Below, in pieces: positions 1 through 6,830 of a stretch of DNA of 21,734 nt. The position numbers and the translations under genes were made by a program. The first letter of the stretch is position 1. Every line of letters starts with the position of its first letter. Source of the stretch: Bacillota bacterium (GTDB lineage Bacteria; Bacillota; Clostridia; Christensenellales; Aristaeellaceae); contig JAEXCG010000125.1 of the NCBI GenBank assembly GCA_023402355.1, positions 1 to 21,734 of the forward strand, read 5' to 3'. Under the pieces are notes generated by a model. It did not search any database. It saw only the letters and a list, made by a program, of their open reading frames with translations, and was not told where the DNA came from.

Positions 1-71
1 ACATGAGCCCGCACGTAGAGCGGATTTTTCAGCTTTCAGGGCTGCAGCGCATCATCGAAAAAGTGCGATAA
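1..71 (+). CDS. spoIIAA: Anti-sigma-F factor antagonist SpoIIAA, C-terminal end only
   Basis: Only the last 22-23 codons are present; the reading frame enters from the left edge and stops at TAA 69-71. The visible peptide contains VERIFQLSGLQRIIEKVR, which resembles the C-terminal helix of STAS-domain anti-anti-sigma factors. In the family, dephosphorylated SpoIIAA binds SpoIIAB and releases sigma F in the forespore. The identification rests mainly on position: it lies 17 bp upstream of spoIIAB, in the usual spoIIAA-spoIIAB-sigF order. The promoter and the phosphorylatable serine lie outside the window. Confidence 0.85.
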   Translation, partial: MSPHVERIFQLSGLQRIIEKVR

Positions 72-88
72 CACGGGAGGAAGGGATT

Positions 89-523
89 ATGGTGAAACAG
101 AACAGCATGCGGCTCGAGTTCCTCGGCTGCGCACAGAACGAGTCCTTCGCGCGCGTGGTCATCAGCGCCTTCGCCGTGCAGCTAAGCCCCACGATCGAGG
201 AAATCGCGGACATCAAGACGGCGGTGAGCGAGGCGGTGACGAACGCCATCGTGCACGCTTACGTGGGCACGCAGGGCACGGTCGTCATGAGTGCGCAGAT
301 CGAGGGGGAGCACGAGATGAGCGTGACCATCGAGGACCACGGAAAGGGCATCGCGGACGTGGAAAAGGCCATGCAGCCCTTTTATACGACGCAGCCGGAG
401 ATGGAGCGCTCGGGCATGGGCTTTGCGGTGATGCAGACGTTCATGGACACGCTGGAGGTCACGTCCAGACCCGGCGAAGGGACCTGCGTGCACATGACGA
501 AACGCTTTGGCGCCGGGGAGTGA
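89..523 (+). CDS. spoIIAB: Anti-sigma-F factor SpoIIAB (serine kinase)
   Basis: A 144-residue GHKL-type protein kinase that binds sigma F and phosphorylates SpoIIAA, holding sigma F inactive until the forespore forms. The length matches the family (about 146 in Bacillus subtilis). NESFAR near residues 17-22 includes the arginine used in SpoIIAA/sigma-F contact. The ATP-binding N box is SEAVTNAIVHAY (about 47-58), with the catalytic glutamate and Mg-binding asparagine. A G1 box (DHGKGI) and a G2 box (RSGMGFAVMQ) follow. The ATG at 89 has a GGGAGGAAGGG ribosome site at 75-84. The gene is co-transcribed with spoIIAA upstream and sigF downstream, and its stop overlaps an upstream GTG candidate for sigF. 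Confidence 0.97.
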   Translation: MVKQNSMRLEFLGCAQNESFARVVISAFAVQLSPTIEEIADIKTAVSEAVTNAIVHAYVGTQGTVVMSAQIEGEHEMSVTIEDHGKGIADVEKAMQPFYTTQPEMERSGMGFAVMQTFMDTLEVTSRPGEGTCVHMTKRFGAGE

Positions 524-528
524 CGCGC

Positions 529-1266
529 GTGGCCGGTGTGCTTTCACACGAAGAGGCCATGCATCTCATAAAACTGGCACAATCCGGGGATTCGCAGGCG
601 CTCGAGCGCATGGTCAGCGCGAATCTGGCGCTGGTGCGCTCTATTTGCGCGCGCTTTGCGGGCCGCGGATGCGAGATGGAGGAGCTGTATCAGTTGGGGG
701 CCCTGGGGCTTGTCAAGGCCATCAAGAACTTCAAGCTTGACCTCAACGTGCGCTTTTCCACCTACGCCGTGCCGATGATCATGGGGGAAATACGAAGGTT
801 TCTGCGCGACGACGGGACGATCACCGTCTCGCGCAGGCTGAAGGAGACCGCGGCGCACGCCGCCAAGGCCGCGGAGCTGCTGCGCCAGCAGCTTCTGCGC
901 GAGCCGACGATCAGCGAGATCGCCAAGGCCCTGCGCTGCGACGAGCAGGAGCTGACGATGGCGCTGGAAAGCAGCTACGGCGTCGTCTCCATGGACGCGC
1001 CGATCGGCGAGGAGGACGGCGGCACGCTGTGGGACGTCGTCGGGGAGGAGCAGGACGGCGCGATCGACCGATTCGCCCTGCGCGAGGAAATCGAAAAGCT
1101 GCCGGAGCGGGATCGAAAGCTCATTGTGCTGCGCTACTTCCGCGACAAGACGCAGACGCAGACCGCACAGGAGCTGGGCATGACGCAGGTGCAGGTATCG
1201 CGGCAGGAGGCGCGCATCCTGCGGCGCATTCGGGAGGCAATGCTGCCGGGCGCGAAGGAAGCGTAG
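529..1266 (+). CDS. sigF: RNA polymerase sigma-F factor (forespore)
   Basis: The early forespore-specific sigma factor of sporulation. Region 2 contains NLALVRSICARF, a YQLGALGLVKAI stretch and VRFSTYAVPMIMGEIRRFLR (core binding and -10 recognition). A region-3 block follows (VSRRLKETAAHAAKAAELLR). Region 4 ends in ERDRKLIVLRYFRDKTQTQT and a helix-turn-helix ending MTQVQVSRQEARILRRIR. This is the SigF/SigB/SigG subgroup, and sigF follows from the operon. There are two possible GTG starts. The one at 520 overlaps the spoIIAB stop but lacks a ribosome site; the one at 529 has GGGGAG at 514-519 with a 9-nt gap, so I prefer 529 (245 aa). The terminator follows within 20 bp, so no further sporulation gene is attached. 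Confidence 0.96.
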   Translation: MAGVLSHEEAMHLIKLAQSGDSQALERMVSANLALVRSICARFAGRGCEMEELYQLGALGLVKAIKNFKLDLNVRFSTYAVPMIMGEIRRFLRDDGTITVSRRLKETAAHAAKAAELLRQQLLREPTISEIAKALRCDEQELTMALESSYGVVSMDAPIGEEDGGTLWDVVGEEQDGAIDRFALREEIEKLPERDRKLIVLRYFRDKTQTQTAQELGMTQVQVSRQEARILRRIREAMLPGAKEA

Positions 1267-1285
1267 GCGGGGGATCAAAGAAACC

Positions 1286-1325
1286 AAAAAGCGGGAGCTG
1301 CCACGGCGGGCGGCGCCCGCTTTTT
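1286..1325 (+). terminator. Rho-independent terminator of the spoIIA operon
   Basis: AAAAAGCGGG at 1286-1295 is the exact reverse complement of CCCGCTTTTT at 1316-1325. An alternative compact hairpin is nested in it: GCGGGC (1306-1311), loop GGC, GCCCGC (1315-1320), followed directly by five Ts. Either form gives a classic terminator 20 bp after the sigF stop. The nested hairpin resembles the core of the tandem repeat that begins 36 bp downstream. Confidence 0.85.
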
Positions 1326-1360
1326 GCTGTCATACAGGGCGAAAGGAGTGCCTGAAGGCG

Positions 1361-1570
1361 GAGGCGGGCACCGCCCGCTGGCAGTTTTAAGGGAGATGAT
1401 TTGCTTCGGCCGCGTACGCCAACGGTCGAGACAGAAAGCGGCGATTCGGAAGTGGAGGCGGGCACCGCCCGCTGTCAGCTTTGCGGGAGATGATTTGCTT
1501 CGGCCGCGTGCGCCAACGGACGAGGCAGAAAGCGGCGATTCGGGAGTGGAGGCGGGCACCGCCCGCTTTC
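1361..1570. repeat. 94-bp tandem repeat with palindromic core, about 2.2 copies
   Basis: Copy 1 is 1361-1454, copy 2 is 1455-1548 and a partial copy 3 starts at 1549. Copies 1 and 2 differ at 8 of 94 positions (about 91% identity) with no indels. Every copy begins with GAGGCGGGCACCGCCCGCT, containing the perfect hairpin GCGGGC-ACC-GCCCGC. In copy 3 an outer pair, GAAAGCGG (1528-1535) and CCGCTTTC (1563-1570), echoes the architecture of the sigF terminator. The period is not a multiple of three, which argues against coding. The whole stretch 1326-1611 holds no gene I can support. Confidence 0.9.
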
Positions 1571-1611
1571 AGCAGCTTGGGAGCCCGTTTGCACCACTGG
1601 GTCGAAAAGAC

Positions 1612-1640
1612 TTGAAGTGATAGAAAAAGCCCCGTACAAT
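1612..1640 (+). promoter_or_regulatory. Sigma-A-type promoter for the lytTR operon
   Basis: TTGAAG (1612-1617), a 17-bp spacer and TACAAT (1635-1640) match the vegetative consensus well. Transcription would begin near 1647, giving a leader of about 40 nt before the GTG start of the LytTR gene at 1687. It lies just beyond the tandem repeat. Confidence 0.75.
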
Positions 1641-1686
1641 AAGGCTGTAGCTACGAAAAAGAGGCCTTAAGGGGGGGAACTGGACT

Positions 1687-2127
1687 GTGAAGATAACCAT
1701 CGACGAAAGCTCGGACGCCGTTCAGATCGAGGTAAACGTCCGCTGTCCCAGGATGGATGAACAGGTGCTTCGCATGCTGGCGCTGCTGCGCGCGTTCGAC
1801 CAGAAGATCACAGGCGTCAGGGAGGGGCAGACGTTCATCCTGGAGGCGCGCGACATCCTTTACGCGGATTCCGTGGACAAAAAGACGTTTCTCTATACGG
1901 CGGACGGGGTGTTTGAGACGCCGCTCAGGCTATACGAGCTGGAGGAGCGGCTGGGCCCCAGCGACTTTTTTCGGGCGTCCAAGGCTGTTGTGGTGAACTT
2001 CGGACAGATTCGCTCGCTACGGCCGGAGTTCGGCGGCCGGATGCTGGCAACCCTGACGAACGGAGAGATCGTGTACGTTTCCAGACAATACGTGCCATTC
2101 ATCAAGGAAAAACTGGGATTGAGGTGA
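1687..2127 (+). CDS. LytTR-family DNA-binding transcriptional regulator
   Basis: A 146-residue protein whose C-terminal part (about 45-146) is a LytTR DNA-binding domain. Family-type segments visible are ILEARDILYADSVDKKTFLY, a DFFRASKAVVVNFGQIRSL stretch and the closing LTNGEIVYVSRQYVPFIKEK. There is no receiver domain; the N-terminal 40 residues form a short region common in the stand-alone LytTR proteins of Firmicutes. These are typically encoded next to a DUF3021 membrane protein, as here, and are thought to be held at or modulated by that partner. The GTG start at 1687 has a G-rich ribosome site at about 1671-1677. The targets are unknown; autoregulation of its own promoter is a reasonable inference. 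Confidence 0.9.
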   Translation: MKITIDESSDAVQIEVNVRCPRMDEQVLRMLALLRAFDQKITGVREGQTFILEARDILYADSVDKKTFLYTADGVFETPLRLYELEERLGPSDFFRASKAVVVNFGQIRSLRPEFGGRMLATLTNGEIVYVSRQYVPFIKEKLGLR

Positions 2128-2132
2128 TTAGA

Positions 2133-2585
2133 ATGAAGAAATGGTTTCAACGTTCAACGGAATGGAAGATGGGCGCCTCCTTTTCCTACTCGGTGGCGGT
2201 GCTGATTTACGCGGTCGTCACCCTGCTGTTCGGTGAAAAAAGCGTGTCCGTCACGGTTCTTTTCGAGCTGCTGGCGCTGTGCCTGGCGGGATCGCTGCTG
2301 CAATACGTCGCCTTTACGGACGCCGTCATCAAGAAGATGCGCTATAGCCTGCGGATGGTCGTGTTTTCCCTTCCGTTTCTCGCGCTGATGACGCTCTGCG
2401 CGGTCGTCTTCGACTGGTTTCCCAAGAGCGAGCCCTTTGCCTGGGCGACGTTTTTCATCATCTTCGTGCTCGTGCTGGCCGTATTCACGGCGGGGTTTGA
2501 AATCTATTACCGCGCGTCGGGCAGGCGCTACGACGGGCTACTGGGGGAATACCGCGCGAAAAAGGAGCGGGAAAAGAGGGAATAG
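2133..2585 (+). CDS. DUF3021 family membrane protein
   Basis: About 150 residues with four hydrophobic segments (roughly 14-33, 41-62, 73-94, 103-126) and a charged C-terminal tail rich in Lys, Arg and Glu that should be cytoplasmic. The layout and its position directly after a LytTR gene fit DUF3021, the usual partner in LytTR regulatory pairs. No enzymatic motif is visible. An upstream GTG at 2124 overlaps the lytTR stop by 4 nt, but ATG 2133 has GAGGTG at 2121-2126 at good spacing, so I prefer it. Translation is probably coupled to lytTR. By analogy it may act as a membrane-bound antagonist or sensor; that role is inferred. Confidence 0.82.
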   Translation: MKKWFQRSTEWKMGASFSYSVAVLIYAVVTLLFGEKSVSVTVLFELLALCLAGSLLQYVAFTDAVIKKMRYSLRMVVFSLPFLALMTLCAVVFDWFPKSEPFAWATFFIIFVLVLAVFTAGFEIYYRASGRRYDGLLGEYRAKKEREKRE

Positions 2586-2637
2586 CGCTGAAAGCGTCGA
2601 ATGCGTAGGGCATGAAACGTGAGACGAGGTGAAGCGC

Positions 2638-3300
2638 ATGCCCTTCCCCATGGTGCATCTTTGCATCGCGGACGAGATGCTTCGGCGCGGATATGAGGCG
2701 CAAGACCCGGCGCAATTCCTGCTCGGCGCGGTTGCGCCGGATTCCGTGCACTTCCGCCGGGGTTACGAGGCCCCCATGAAGGAGAAAAGCCACCTGTGGT
2801 CGGGGTGTGGGCCGCGCTGGGGCGTCACACTCGACAGCGATCGCTGGTTCCAAAACGCGCTGACATTTTGGCAGGCGCACCGCGCGGGCGCGGAGCGGGA
2901 CTTCGCCGCGGGCTATTGCGTGCACGTCCTCACGGACTGGCTGAACGACGCGCGCATCTGGAAGCCGTTCCGGATGAAAAACGAAAGCTGTATGGACTCT
3001 TACGGAGCCGACCGTTATCACGAGGAAGCGCGGATGACCGATTACGCGCTCTATCTCAAAAGCCCACGCAGGCGGGAAATCTTTGAAGCGCTCAAAAGCG
3101 CGCGCGGATGCGACCTGGACGGACTCGTCTTGGCGGAGGACATCGCGCGCATGCAGGATTCCCTCCTGCGCGAGCAGTTTGTGAACCGAACGGCGGGCAA
3201 CCCGGCGGACTTCACCTGCTGCACGCTGCAAAAGGTGGAAGCGCTGATCGAGGAGGCGAGTCGGGAAATCCCCGGTTACCTCGTGGCGGGAACGCCATAA
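2638..3300 (+). CDS. Zinc-dependent phospholipase C-like protein
   Basis: A 220-residue soluble protein with no signal peptide. The opening MPFPMVHLCIADEM and the block FLLGAVAPDSVHF are characteristic of the zinc-dependent phospholipase C family (PF00882-type). Candidate metal ligands are His7, Asp35, His38, His52, and His96/Asp100 in YCVHVLTDWLND. True clostridial phospholipase C toxins are secreted, whereas this short cytoplasmic type is widespread in gut Clostridia with no known substrate, so hydrolysis of phospholipid is only a family-level guess. ATG 2638 is chosen over GTG 2629 because GAGGTG lies at 2626-2631 and the resulting N-terminus matches the family. It lies 52 bp after the DUF3021 gene without an obvious promoter, so it is probably in the same operon. 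Confidence 0.82.
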   Translation: MPFPMVHLCIADEMLRRGYEAQDPAQFLLGAVAPDSVHFRRGYEAPMKEKSHLWSGCGPRWGVTLDSDRWFQNALTFWQAHRAGAERDFAAGYCVHVLTDWLNDARIWKPFRMKNESCMDSYGADRYHEEARMTDYALYLKSPRRREIFEALKSARGCDLDGLVLAEDIARMQDSLLREQFVNRTAGNPADFTCCTLQKVEALIEEASREIPGYLVAGTP

Positions 3301-3306
3301 GAGCAC

Positions 3307-3340
3307 AAAAAACGGAGGCCGCGAAAGCCTCCGTTTTTGT
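3307..3340. terminator. Bidirectional terminator between the phospholipase-like gene and argH
   Basis: AAAAACGGAGGC (3308-3319) pairs perfectly with GCCTCCGTTTTT (3327-3338) around a CGCGAAA loop. The stem is followed by a T tract on the plus strand and, because the left arm begins with an A tract, also on the minus strand. It sits between two convergent genes and can end transcription of both. Confidence 0.9.
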
Positions 3341-3366
3341 ATGCGCAGATCGTCTAAAAAGCGGGC

Positions 3367-4749
3367 TTAGCAGGAGAAGCGATCCAGCCAGTCCCGGCCC
3401 GCCTCGATGGATGCTTTCACCTGCTGCGGCGCGGGGCCGCCGGGAATGCTTCGCAGGTTCACACAGGCGCGCATGGAGAGCGCCTCGAACACGTCCGGCT
3501 CGAAGAGGGACGAGAATTCCTGAAGCTCCGGCAGCGTGAGGTCGAGCAGCGCCTTGTCCTCCTTGATACAGTGCAGCACCAGGCGGCCGATGACCGCGTG
3601 CGCCTCGCGAAAGGGCATGCCTTTCTTGACGAGGTAGTCCGCGGCGTCCGTGGCGTTGGTAAAGCCGCCCTCCGCGCCGCGCGCCATGACGTCCGTGCGG
3701 AAGCGGCAGGCGTCCAGCATGTGGGTGAAGACCACCAGCGCCTTGACCAGCGTGTCGCGCGCGTCGAAGAGCGCCTCCTTGTCCTCCTGCATGTCCTTGT
3801 TGTAGGCGAGGGGCAGGCCCTTCATGGCGGTGAGCAGGCCCATCAGGTCGCCGTAGACGCGGCCCGTCTTGCCGCGGATGAGCTCCGCGACGTCGGGGTT
3901 TTTCTTCTGGGGCATGATGGAGGAGCCGGTGGCGAAGGCATCGTCCATCTCCACAAAGCGGAACTCGTGGCTCGACCAGAGGATCAGCTCCTCGCAAAAG
4001 CGCGAAAGGTGCATCATGCAGATGGAGGCGGCGGAGAGAAAGTCCAGCATGAAGTCCCGGTCCGAGACGCCGTCCAGGCTGTTTTGCGTGATCGCGGAAA
4101 AGCCGAGCAGCTCGGCCACGCGCTCCCGGTTCAGGGGATAGGTGGTGCCCGCCAGCGCGCCGGAGCCCAGGGGCATCACGTCGCTGCGGCGGTAGCAGTC
4201 GCGCATGCGGTCCATATCGCGGGTGAACATCTGAAAGTAGGCCATCATGTGGTGGGCGAGGGTGATGGGCTGCGCCTTTTGCAGGTGGGTGTAGCCCGGC
4301 ATGACGGTGTCAAGGTTTTCCTCCGCGATGCGCAGCAGCACGCGGCAGAGGTCTGAAAGCAGGGAGCAGACGCGCTTGGCCTCGTCCTTTGTGTACATGC
4401 GCCCGTCCAGCGCCACCTGGTCGTTGCGGCTGCGGCCCGTGTGCAGGCGCTTGCCCGCCTCGCCGACGCGCTCGATGAGCAGCTTTTCGACGTTCATGTG
4501 GATGTCCTCGGCGTCGATCTCGAACTGCACGCGCCCGGCCTCGACGTCCGCGAGGATGCCCTCAAGCCCCTCCACGATCTTCTCCGCGTCGGCCTTTGGG
4601 ATGATGCCCTGCTCGCCCAGCATCGTCGCGTGGGCGATGGAGCCCTGAATGTCCTGCTTATACAGGCGCTTGTCAAAGGTGATGGAGGAATGAAAGTCAT
4701 CGACGAGGCCGTCGGTCTGCTTTTCAAAGCGTCCGCCCCATAGCTTCAT
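3367..4749 (-). CDS. argH: Argininosuccinate lyase
   Basis: A 460-residue enzyme of the fumarase/aspartase superfamily that splits argininosuccinate into arginine and fumarate, the last step of arginine synthesis. The N-terminus MKLWGGRFEK is typical. Active-site blocks are visible: TGRSRNDQ at 104-111, GYTHLQKAQP at 152-161, and the superfamily signature GSSIMPQKKNPD at 275-286. The length is normal and the start ATG is preceded by TAAGGAGCG. It lies downstream of argG with a 163-bp gap containing a large stem-loop. No convincing promoter was seen in that gap, so expression probably depends on read-through from argG. Confidence 0.98.
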   Translation of the reverse strand: MKLWGGRFEKQTDGLVDDFHSSITFDKRLYKQDIQGSIAHATMLGEQGIIPKADAEKIVEGLEGILADVEAGRVQFEIDAEDIHMNVEKLLIERVGEAGKRLHTGRSRNDQVALDGRMYTKDEAKRVCSLLSDLCRVLLRIAEENLDTVMPGYTHLQKAQPITLAHHMMAYFQMFTRDMDRMRDCYRRSDVMPLGSGALAGTTYPLNRERVAELLGFSAITQNSLDGVSDRDFMLDFLSAASICMMHLSRFCEELILWSSHEFRFVEMDDAFATGSSIMPQKKNPDVAELIRGKTGRVYGDLMGLLTAMKGLPLAYNKDMQEDKEALFDARDTLVKALVVFTHMLDACRFRTDVMARGAEGGFTNATDAADYLVKKGMPFREAHAVIGRLVLHCIKEDKALLDLTLPELQEFSSLFEPDVFEALSMRACVNLRSIPGGPAPQQVKASIEAGRDWLDRFSC

Positions 4750-4797
4750 GAATACACGCTCCTTATATCTTGGTCAAAAAGGGCCTTTACAATAAGC

Positions 4798-4876
4798 AAA
4801 AGCAGAATCGATAGACCGCGCGCCCTTCGGGCGGCGAAGCCGCGGGGAAGGACGGCGGGGTCTACGGATCTGCTTT
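4798..4876 (-). terminator. Large branched stem-loop between argG and argH (possible attenuating terminator)
   Basis: Read on the minus strand, AAAGCAGA and TAGACC pair with GGTCTA and TCTGCTTT across 79 bp, interrupted only by a small internal loop. Inside the arms lie two short hairpins, GCGGC-TTC-GCCGC and GCCC-GAA-GGGC. The 3' arm continues into TTTTGCTTATTG, a moderate T tract. It could be a leaky terminator or an RNA-processing element lowering argH relative to argG. The structure is seen; its role is inferred. Confidence 0.55.
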
Positions 4877-4912
4877 GTGCGCTTTCAGGCGGCCCGCAAA
4901 GGGGAACGGCGC

Positions 4913-6130
4913 TTAGAGCTGCCCGTTCTTTTCCTTCATCATCGCCTGCACCTTGAGCGGCAGGCCGAACAGGTTGATGAAGCCCTCGGAATCCTTGTGG
5001 CTGTACAGGTCCTTGGAGTCGCCGAAGGTTGCGATTTCCTCGAAGTACAGCGAGTTGGGGGACTTCACGCCCGCGGGAATGCAGTTGCCCTTGTACAGCT
5101 TCAGGCGGGAGACGCCGTTCACGTTCTGCTGGGTGGAATCGACGAACGCGCTGAGCGCCTCGCGCAGCGGGGTGTACCACTGGCCGTCGTAGACCAGCTC
5201 CGCAAATCGGATGGCCACCTGCTCCTTGTAGTGGCTGGTGATGCGGTCGAGCGTGATCTCCTCCAGGTTCTTGTGCGCGGCGTAGAGGATGGTGCCGCCG
5301 GGCGTCTCGTACACGCCGCGGGACTTCATGCCCACCAGGCGGTTTTCGACCATGTCCGCGATGCCCACGCCGTTGCGCGCGGCGATCTCATTCGCCTTTT
5401 CGATGAGGGCGACGGATTCGAGGCGCTCGCCGTTGATGGCGACGGCCACGCCCTTTTCAAACGTGAATTCGACGTACTCGGGCTTGTCCGGCGCGTCCTC
5501 GGGGCTGACGCAGATGAGCGGCAGGTCGCGCGGCGGCTCGTTCCACGGGTCTTCCAGGTCGGCGCCCTCGTGCGAGAGGTGCCAGAGGTTGCGGTCCATG
5601 GAATAGGGGCGCTTCTTGCTCACCGGCACCGGGATGCCGCGGGCCTCGGCGTAGTCGATTTCCTCCTCGCGCGTCTTGATGTCCCAGATGCGCCAGGGGG
5701 CGATGATGTCCATGTGCGGGTCGAAGGCCTTGATCGTCAGCTCGAAGCGAACCTGGTCGTTGCCCTTGCCCGTGCAGCCGTGGCAGATGGCGGTGCAGTT
5801 TTCCTGGTGCGCCAGCTCCACCAGGCGCTTTGCGATCAGCGGGCGCGCGAAGGAGGTGCCCAGCAGGTACTTGCCCTCGTACACCGCGCCGGCCTTGATG
5901 GTCGGCCAGACGAATTCATCCACAAACTCCTTGCGCAGGTCTTCGATGTAAAGCTTTTCCGCGCCGGTCTTCTTCGCCTTCTCGTGCAGCGGGGCGAGCT
6001 CCTCGCCCTGGCCGACGTCGGCCGCCACGCAGACGACGGCGCAGCCGTAGTTTTCCTTGAGCCAGGGGATGATGATGGACGTATCCAGACCGCCGGAATA
6101 CGCAAGCAGAACGCGATCGTGTTTCTTCAT
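4913..6130 (-). CDS. argG: Argininosuccinate synthase
   Basis: A 405-residue ATP-dependent ligase joining citrulline and aspartate into argininosuccinate, the substrate of ArgH next door. The PP-loop motif YSGGLDTS is at residues 11-18 and the HGCTGKGNDQVRFE block at 117-130; both are diagnostic. The frame stays open upstream to 6463, but the true start is ATG 6130: MKKHDRVLLAYSGGLDTS is the family N-terminus and GGAGGGG precedes it by about 10 nt. A strong promoter with ARG-box-like operators lies upstream, so arginine repression is expected. No argCJBD genes are in the window. Confidence 0.98.
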   Translation of the reverse strand: MKKHDRVLLAYSGGLDTSIIIPWLKENYGCAVVCVAADVGQGEELAPLHEKAKKTGAEKLYIEDLRKEFVDEFVWPTIKAGAVYEGKYLLGTSFARPLIAKRLVELAHQENCTAICHGCTGKGNDQVRFELTIKAFDPHMDIIAPWRIWDIKTREEEIDYAEARGIPVPVSKKRPYSMDRNLWHLSHEGADLEDPWNEPPRDLPLICVSPEDAPDKPEYVEFTFEKGVAVAINGERLESVALIEKANEIAARNGVGIADMVENRLVGMKSRGVYETPGGTILYAAHKNLEEITLDRITSHYKEQVAIRFAELVYDGQWYTPLREALSAFVDSTQQNVNGVSRLKLYKGNCIPAGVKSPNSLYFEEIATFGDSKDLYSHKDSEGFINLFGLPLKVQAMMKEKNGQL

Positions 6131-6193
6131 AAGATAGGGTCCCCTCCAAATGGTTATTGGGCGCTTGGCCCTTGATTGCCGTATGACGCTGGT

Positions 6194-6222
6194 ATTATAC
6201 GTCATTTGCGCTAAAAATGCAA
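6194..6222 (-). promoter_or_regulatory. argG promoter
   Basis: On the minus strand TTGCAT (6222-6217), a 17-bp spacer and a perfect TATAAT (6199-6194). Transcription should start near 6187, giving a leader of about 57 nt, too short for a T-box or other large riboswitch. The -35 is overlapped by one of two ARG-box-like sites. Confidence 0.85.
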
Positions 6223-6244
6223 GAGGTTTGTATAAAAATACATT
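6206..6244. promoter_or_regulatory. Pair of ARG-box-like operators (ArgR/AhrC)
   Basis: TGTATAAAAATACA (6229-6242) is a perfect palindrome fitting the ARG-box layout TGNAT-WWWW-ATNCA. Extended to 18 bp it spans 6227-6244. Exactly 3 bp away, 6206-6223 holds a second, half-conserved box whose right half is ATGCA after AAAA. Two 18-bp boxes with a 3-bp gap is the classical arrangement for ArgR hexamer binding known from Escherichia coli. The second box covers the argG -35. The arrangement is seen; ArgR binding is inferred. Confidence 0.65.
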
Positions 6245-6255
6245 ACGGTGTTTCC

Positions 6256-6284
6256 TTGACAGATGACGGCAAAAAAGATAAGAT
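6256..6284 (+). promoter_or_regulatory. ruvC operon promoter
   Basis: TTGACA (6256-6261), a 17-bp spacer and TAAGAT (6279-6284); an AAAATAG stretch follows. The start of transcription would be near 6291, about 25-30 nt before ruvC. It diverges from the argG promoter, with the ARG boxes between the two. Confidence 0.75.
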
Positions 6285-6314
6285 AAAATAGATTTTTTAT
6301 AGACAAACGGAGCG

Positions 6315-6815
6315 ATGCTTTTGACAATCTTGGGAATCGACCCCGGCCTTGCGACGCTGGGCTGGGGGGTCGTGGAGCAGGCGGGCAGCCGCCTGCGCAT
6401 GGTGCAGTACGGCATCCTCGGCACGAAGCCGGGCAACACGCTGCCGCACAGGCTGCGCAGCATCTACATCGGCATGCAGCAGCTCATCGAGACGTACAGT
6501 CCGGACGACATCGCGTTCGAGGAGCTCTTCTTTTCCAAGAACGTGACGACGGGCATGGCGGTCAGCGCGGCGCGCGGCGTGGCGCTGGTGGCGGCGGCGG
6601 AAAAGACGGACAATTTATACGAATATACGCCCATGCAGATCAAGCAGGCGGTCGTGGGCTACGGCAAGGCGGAAAAGCAGCAGGTGCAGCAGATGGTGAA
6701 GATGCTGCTGTCGATGAAGGAAATCGCAAAGCCCGACGACGCGGCAGACGCGCTGGCCGTGGCCATCACCCACGCGCACACGGGAAACGCGCGCGCGCAG
6801 TTCAAGATCATGTAA
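6315..6815 (+). CDS. ruvC: Crossover junction endodeoxyribonuclease RuvC
   Basis: A 166-residue RNase H-fold endonuclease that cuts Holliday junctions symmetrically in the RuvABC resolvasome. The four acidic catalytic residues are visible: Asp9 in LGIDPG, Glu69 in AFEELFFSKN, and Asp142 and Asp145 in DAADALAVAITH. The start is ambiguous. ATG 6315 lies only 2 nt after GGAG (6309-6312), while TTG 6321 has a normal 8-nt gap and yields MTILGIDPG, closer to the family N-terminus; the coordinates use the ATG. It leads the ruvC-ruvA-ruvB run. Confidence 0.97.
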   Translation: MLLTILGIDPGLATLGWGVVEQAGSRLRMVQYGILGTKPGNTLPHRLRSIYIGMQQLIETYSPDDIAFEELFFSKNVTTGMAVSAARGVALVAAAEKTDNLYEYTPMQIKQAVVGYGKAEKQQVQQMVKMLLSMKEIAKPDDAADALAVAITHAHTGNARAQFKIM

Positions 6816-6830
6816 TAAGGAGACAACGCC

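Noticed and set aside
1361..1570. CRISPR-like array
   Set aside because: Units are contiguous 94-bp duplications with no unique spacers and no cas genes nearby.
1275..1620. Open frames on both strands across the tandem repeat
   Set aside because: The 94-bp period is not a multiple of three, so each copy is read in a different frame; compositions are Arg/Pro/Ala-rich shadows with no ribosome site.
4877..6175. 432-codon plus-strand frame opposite argG
   Set aside because: An antisense shadow of argG with low-complexity Val/Ala/Leu composition and no family motifs.
6131..6187. T-box or arginine riboswitch upstream of argG
   Set aside because: The predicted leader is only about 57 nt and shows no T-box features; operator boxes explain regulation better.
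6131..6463. Extended N-terminus for argG
   Set aside because: It would run across the argG promoter, ARG boxes and into ruvC; the family N-terminus begins at the ATG at 6130.
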